Shown piece by piece: positions 6,250 to 8,452 of a stretch of 8,452 bases of DNA (position 1 is the first letter of the stretch; the number at the start of each line of letters is the position of its first letter). The notes beneath the pieces are model-generated. The model did not search any database. It saw nothing but the letters and a program-made list of their open reading frames with translations, and was not told the origin of the DNA. A program made the position numbers and the translations under genes. Origin of the DNA: Anaerolineales bacterium (GTDB lineage Bacteria > Chloroflexota > Anaerolineae > Anaerolineales > Villigracilaceae); assembly GCA_029933275.1 (NCBI GenBank), contig JAOZOM010000017.1:1-8452 (forward strand), written 5' to 3'.

Positions 6250-6282
6250 CACGCCTCGCGCGTGACCTTAACTTGCTTGCCG
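6250..6282 (+). repeat. Intergenic counterpart of the ATPase-internal repeat
   Basis: CACGCC (6250-6255), CGCGTGACCT (6259-6268) and CTTGCTTGCCG (6272-6282) appear in the same order and direction as in 496-540 within the ATPase gene, with a shorter section between the first two blocks. The similarity is visible directly; common descent is inference. Confidence 0.42.
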
Positions 6283-6330
6283 CAAAAGAGCTTCTTCTCG
6301 GCATAAAAAAACGTTTACGCAAAAAAGACA

Positions 6331-6351
6331 GCTTGGGATGTGCACCCAAGC
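6331..6351. repeat. Perfect 7-bp inverted repeat (hairpin)
   Basis: GCTTGGG (6331-6337) pairs with CCCAAGC (6345-6351) around a seven-base loop. Read on the - strand it is followed after four bases by a T run (complement of 6321-6326), so it is terminator-like in that direction, though no - strand gene is seen. On the + strand there is no T run. Confidence 0.55.
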
Positions 6352-6352
6352 C
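6336..6352 (+). repeat. Short repeat motif, copy 2 (GGATG...CAAGCC)
   Basis: GGATGTGCACCCAAGCC shares the nine-base start GGATGTGCA with 6426-6434 exactly and the CAAGCC end with 1774-1779. It overlaps the 6331-6351 hairpin, which could account for part of its sequence. Confidence 0.33.
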
Positions 6353-6397
6353 TAAATCACGTTTGTTACGCAGAAGAAAATGTCGAGGTGAGGATAG

Positions 6398-6424
6398 TGT
6401 GGGTTGATATCCACAGCATTTTTT
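6398..6424 (+). terminator. Weak terminator-like hairpin upstream of the polymerase gene
   Basis: TGTGG (6398-6402) pairs with CCACA (6411-6415) over five bases with an eight-base loop, then GCA and a run of six T's at 6419-6424. The stem is short, so efficiency would be low. It could moderate read-through from the sulfotransferase gene into the polymerase gene. Confidence 0.25.
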
Positions 6425-6425
6425 A

Positions 6426-6444
6426 GGATGTGCATTCTCAAGTC
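6426..6444 (+). repeat. Short repeat motif, copy 3 (GGATG...CAAGTC)
   Basis: GGATGTGCATTCTCAAGTC repeats GGATGTGCA from 6336-6344 exactly, 90 bases downstream, and ends CTCAAGTC where copy 1 ends CTCAAGCC. It is followed by AAATTGAATC, against TAAATCACG after copy 2. It lies 26 bases before the polymerase start codon. Confidence 0.33.
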
Positions 6445-6470
6445 AAATTGAATCATAACGGATACGATTA

Positions 6471-7955
6471 ATGTTCAGTCGATTTAGCCGAAAGCCATTT
6501 GAGATAAACGATACCTTCTTCCAGATTGTGGTGGGGTCTTGTTTTGGATTAATTCTCGGGCTTGCCTTCAATTTGTTTTCTGCTTTGCAGGTGTTTGCAG
6601 GGATGATTTCGCTTATATCGGCATACGCCATTTTGAAAAAACCAGAAATTGCTTTGCTGGGCATTTTAGTACTGACATCCAGTGTGATTTATGAAGACCA
6701 GTTGCCTAGACTCTCAATAGGAATTAGTTTTCATATTCCGGATATATTGCTTTTGGGGGCGTTGGGTATTATTGGCGTTCGATGGTTGGTTGAATCCAAG
6801 TTTAAACTTATCCGGACACCACTGGATTGGTCGTTGTTATTTTTCTTGATTGCGCCAATTTTTTCAACAGTCATTGCCTTTTATCGTGGACCTGTAGAAA
6901 TCGAACTTGCGAGAAGGGCACTTCGGGTTTTCTCTTATTACCTAACATTTTTTCTGGTTACCAACCTTGTGCGAGAGCGGTATCAGCTGGATTTTCTTTT
7001 GAAGGGGATATATGTTTTGGCGACTATCGTGGCTGTTGCGATTGTGTTGCAGTTTATCTTAGGTAGCTCTGTGCAGATATTATCAGGGCGGGTGGAAACT
7101 TTAGCTACGCAAGATACCATGTATGAAGGTGTTACGCGGGTGCTTCCGCCAGGGTGGTCAGTTGTTTGGGCTTCGTTTATCGTGATTTTATCTATGTTGA
7201 TTCTTGAGGAGACCTCCTCGTTGTCTTGGTTAAGGTTTATTCAGGTGGGCATCTTTGGGATGGCTATGATTTTTACTTTTCTTCGCAGTTATTGGGCGGC
7301 ACTGCTGATGATCTTTTTATTAATGCTCTATCTATTCAAAGGGAAATATCGTAAAAAACTGATTATGGTGGGAAGCATTGCTATATTTCTTGCTGCCAGT
7401 GTTTTAGCGGTTATCTCTATGAATCCTGATTCTCGTTCCGCGAAATTGGTTGCCGCAACTCTTACTAGATTTACCACTATTTTTGAAGGTGATACCTTTC
7501 AGGGGCAGGATAGTTCGCTAAACTGGAGAAGGGTTGAGAACGGATATGCGATTCCCGCAATTGAATCTAATCTTTGGGTGGGATTGGGATTGGGGTTTAC
7601 ATACCGCCCTTGGGATCCGAGAGTAGACAGACTAGATCCGAGTAGTCAGTATTACGATTTTAGGCGGCATATACATAACGGGCATCTTTGGGTTTTATTG
7701 CAATCCGGTCTATTGGGCTATTTTAGCTTACTCTGGTTATCTGCTCATTTTCTCTGGCGTGGATTTAGAAATTGGCGGCATGTACCAGATGTTAAGCTCA
7801 AGAGTGTCGTGCTAGGTTTCTCGCTGGCTTATTTAGCTGTTTTTGTCGCGGCTGTGACGAATTCATCGTTTACGCAGTGGCGATGGACACCTCTACTTGG
7901 CATCATGATGGGAATTAATGAAGTAATTCTCATGCAACTAAAAGAAGAGATATAG
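6471..7955 (+). CDS. O-antigen ligase / Wzy polymerase-type membrane protein
   Basis: A 494-residue polytopic inner-membrane protein of the WaaL/Wzy_C (O-antigen ligase) family. It would join lipid-linked repeat units into polymer, or ligate polymer to an acceptor, on the outer face of the membrane. About ten to twelve hydrophobic segments are visible, including residues 17-36, 38-55, 60-73, 90-107, 119-137, 180-197, 227-245, 258-285, 297-316, 407-428 and 447-465. The long extracytoplasmic loop before the last helices (about 318-405) contains NWRRVENGYAIPAI (351-364) and HIHNGHLWVLLQSGLLG (400-416), matching the family's conserved arginine and 'H/HN...L...GllG' signatures. Family sequence similarity does not separate ligase from polymerase; the neighbouring Wzz and flippase favour polymerase. 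ATG 6471 lacks an evident ribosome binding site and follows a repeat-rich 231-base gap, so it may be transcribed or controlled separately from the sulfotransferase gene. Confidence 0.88.
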   Translation: MFSRFSRKPFEINDTFFQIVVGSCFGLILGLAFNLFSALQVFAGMISLISAYAILKKPEIALLGILVLTSSVIYEDQLPRLSIGISFHIPDILLLGALGIIGVRWLVESKFKLIRTPLDWSLLFFLIAPIFSTVIAFYRGPVEIELARRALRVFSYYLTFFLVTNLVRERYQLDFLLKGIYVLATIVAVAIVLQFILGSSVQILSGRVETLATQDTMYEGVTRVLPPGWSVVWASFIVILSMLILEETSSLSWLRFIQVGIFGMAMIFTFLRSYWAALLMIFLLMLYLFKGKYRKKLIMVGSIAIFLAASVLAVISMNPDSRSAKLVAATLTRFTTIFEGDTFQGQDSSLNWRRVENGYAIPAIESNLWVGLGLGFTYRPWDPRVDRLDPSSQYYDFRRHIHNGHLWVLLQSGLLGYFSLLWLSAHFLWRGFRNWRHVPDVKLKSVVLGFSLAYLAVFVAAVTNSSFTQWRWTPLLGIMMGINEVILMQLKEEI

Positions 7956-8003
7956 GCAATTATTCAATTGACGGTAAAAGATTTCCATTGGTAAAGGTTG
8001 AAA

Positions 8004-8452
8004 ATGTTAAAAAAATTCATCAAAGACATTGCCAAGTATTCGCTTTCAAAACTGTTGCCTGCGCTTACGGCTTTTATTACTACTCCGATTCTGACAAGTC
8101 TTTTTCCGCCCGAAGAATATGGGACGTGGGCTTTAGCCCTCAGTGTCTCTTCTTTTATGATTGCTCTGACCGTATCTGGTTTTGGGGGTGCTGTAATTCG
8201 TTTTTATCCGGCGTATAAAGCTAAATCAACGTTAAATACTTTCTTCTCAACCATATTCATAACAACCAGTGCCATCACTATTTTTATTGCGGGAGCGGGG
8301 CTTTTCTTCTCTGTTTCATTCAGGGAGTTTTTACCTTCAGCCCTAATTGAATTCTTGCCGCTTATTATTGTTATATTTATTGCTCAAAGTGTTTTCGTGA
8401 TTTATATGGCGGTGTTGAGAGCTAGAGAGAAAAGCGGCGTGTTCACCACCTT
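8004..8452 (+). CDS. Wzx-type polysaccharide flippase, N-terminal part
   Basis: An open frame from ATG 8004 runs off the end of the window, giving 149 complete codons and no stop. The N-terminus follows the classic pattern of oligosaccharide flippases (MATE/MOP superfamily): KYSLSKLLPALTAFITTPILTSLFPPEEYGTWALA (about residues 11-45) with the conserved 'P.LT..l.p.eYG' element, then a second helix (46-61) ending SGFGGAVIRFYP, and further helices near 83-105 and 115-136. It would move undecaprenyl-linked repeat units across the inner membrane for the adjacent polymerase. AAAGG at 7993-7997 lies six bases before the start codon. The 48-base gap to the polymerase gene suggests the same transcript. 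Confidence 0.9.
   Translation, partial: MLKKFIKDIAKYSLSKLLPALTAFITTPILTSLFPPEEYGTWALALSVSSFMIALTVSGFGGAVIRFYPAYKAKSTLNTFFSTIFITTSAITIFIAGAGLFFSVSFREFLPSALIEFLPLIIVIFIAQSVFVIYMAVLRAREKSGVFTT

Larger units (their letters stand above)
6240..6470 (+). other. Repeat- and hairpin-rich intergenic region before the polymerase gene
   Basis: This 231-base gap interrupts an otherwise tightly packed cluster and contains no credible gene. It holds the 6250-6282 repeat, a hairpin GCTTGGG/CCCAAGC (6331-6337 with 6345-6351), and a weaker hairpin TGTGG/CCACA (6398-6402 with 6411-6415) followed by a T run at 6419-6424. GGATGTGCA occurs twice (6336-6344 and 6426-6434), and two related TTTACGCA/GTTACGCA stretches lie near 6314 and 6365. 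The many short repeats suggest a degenerated element or a structured leader. The next gene has no clear ribosome binding site. Confidence 0.55.

Noticed and set aside
6278..6310. Hairpin with arms GCCG/CGGC and AAGA/TCTT near 6279-6302
   Set aside because: The two short stems are separated by an unequal internal loop and followed by an A run, not a T run, so it is not a convincing terminator.
7988..8218. Open frame on the + strand at 7988-8218 overlapping the flippase start
   Set aside because: Its residues resemble no protein family, and the overlapping frame from 8004 gives an unmistakable flippase N-terminus with a ribosome binding site.
1..8452. CRISPR array, phage-defence module or transposase
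   Set aside because: No regularly spaced identical repeats, no Cas, toxin-antitoxin or transposase-like protein was found on either strand.

Overview
The window is bacterial DNA with every recognised gene on the + strand. Two unrelated blocks are separated by a strong terminator and a long AT-rich leader. The domain mix, the style of the small Cro/CI-like regulator and the AT-rich polysaccharide cluster suggest a member of the Chloroflexota, perhaps Anaerolineae. That is inference from style only; no rRNA or other taxonomic marker is present.

Block 1 (1-1679) is the end of an ABC import operon of the nitrate/sulfonate/taurine/pyrimidine type. It holds the last 39 codons of a probable periplasmic or lipoprotein substrate-binding protein, a complete ATPase and a complete permease. 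ATPase and permease overlap by ATGA. Between the binding protein and the ATPase lies a tight terminator-like hairpin that runs straight into the ATPase start codon, with a plausible internal promoter whose predicted start point falls inside the hairpin. The ATPase carries an in-frame palindromic insertion whose DNA resembles an intergenic stretch near 6250, hinting at a dispersed repeat.

Block 2 (about 2165-8452) is the start of an exopolysaccharide or capsule cluster of the Wzx/Wzy type. In order: a small helix-turn-helix protein, a fused Wzz/BY-kinase chain-length regulator, a CapK/PaaK-like adenylate-forming enzyme, a PAPS-dependent sulfotransferase, an O-antigen ligase/polymerase-type membrane protein, and the first 149 codons of a Wzx-type flippase that runs off the window. 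In the usual scheme the flippase moves lipid-linked repeat units across the membrane, the polymerase joins them, Wzz/BY-kinase sets chain length, and the sulfotransferase (perhaps with the adenylating enzyme) decorates the glycan. No glycosyltransferase is seen, so those must lie further downstream or elsewhere.

The non-coding stretches are informative. 1680-2164 contains a canonical intrinsic terminator, overlapping dyads and an AT-rich leader. 6240-6470 contains hairpins and short repeats related to one another and to sequence near 500 and 1760. No CRISPR array, tRNA, rRNA or transposase was found. I see no clearly unprecedented system; the most worthwhile leads are the repeat family, the attenuator/promoter arrangement at 112-171, and the adenylating enzyme/sulfotransferase pair.
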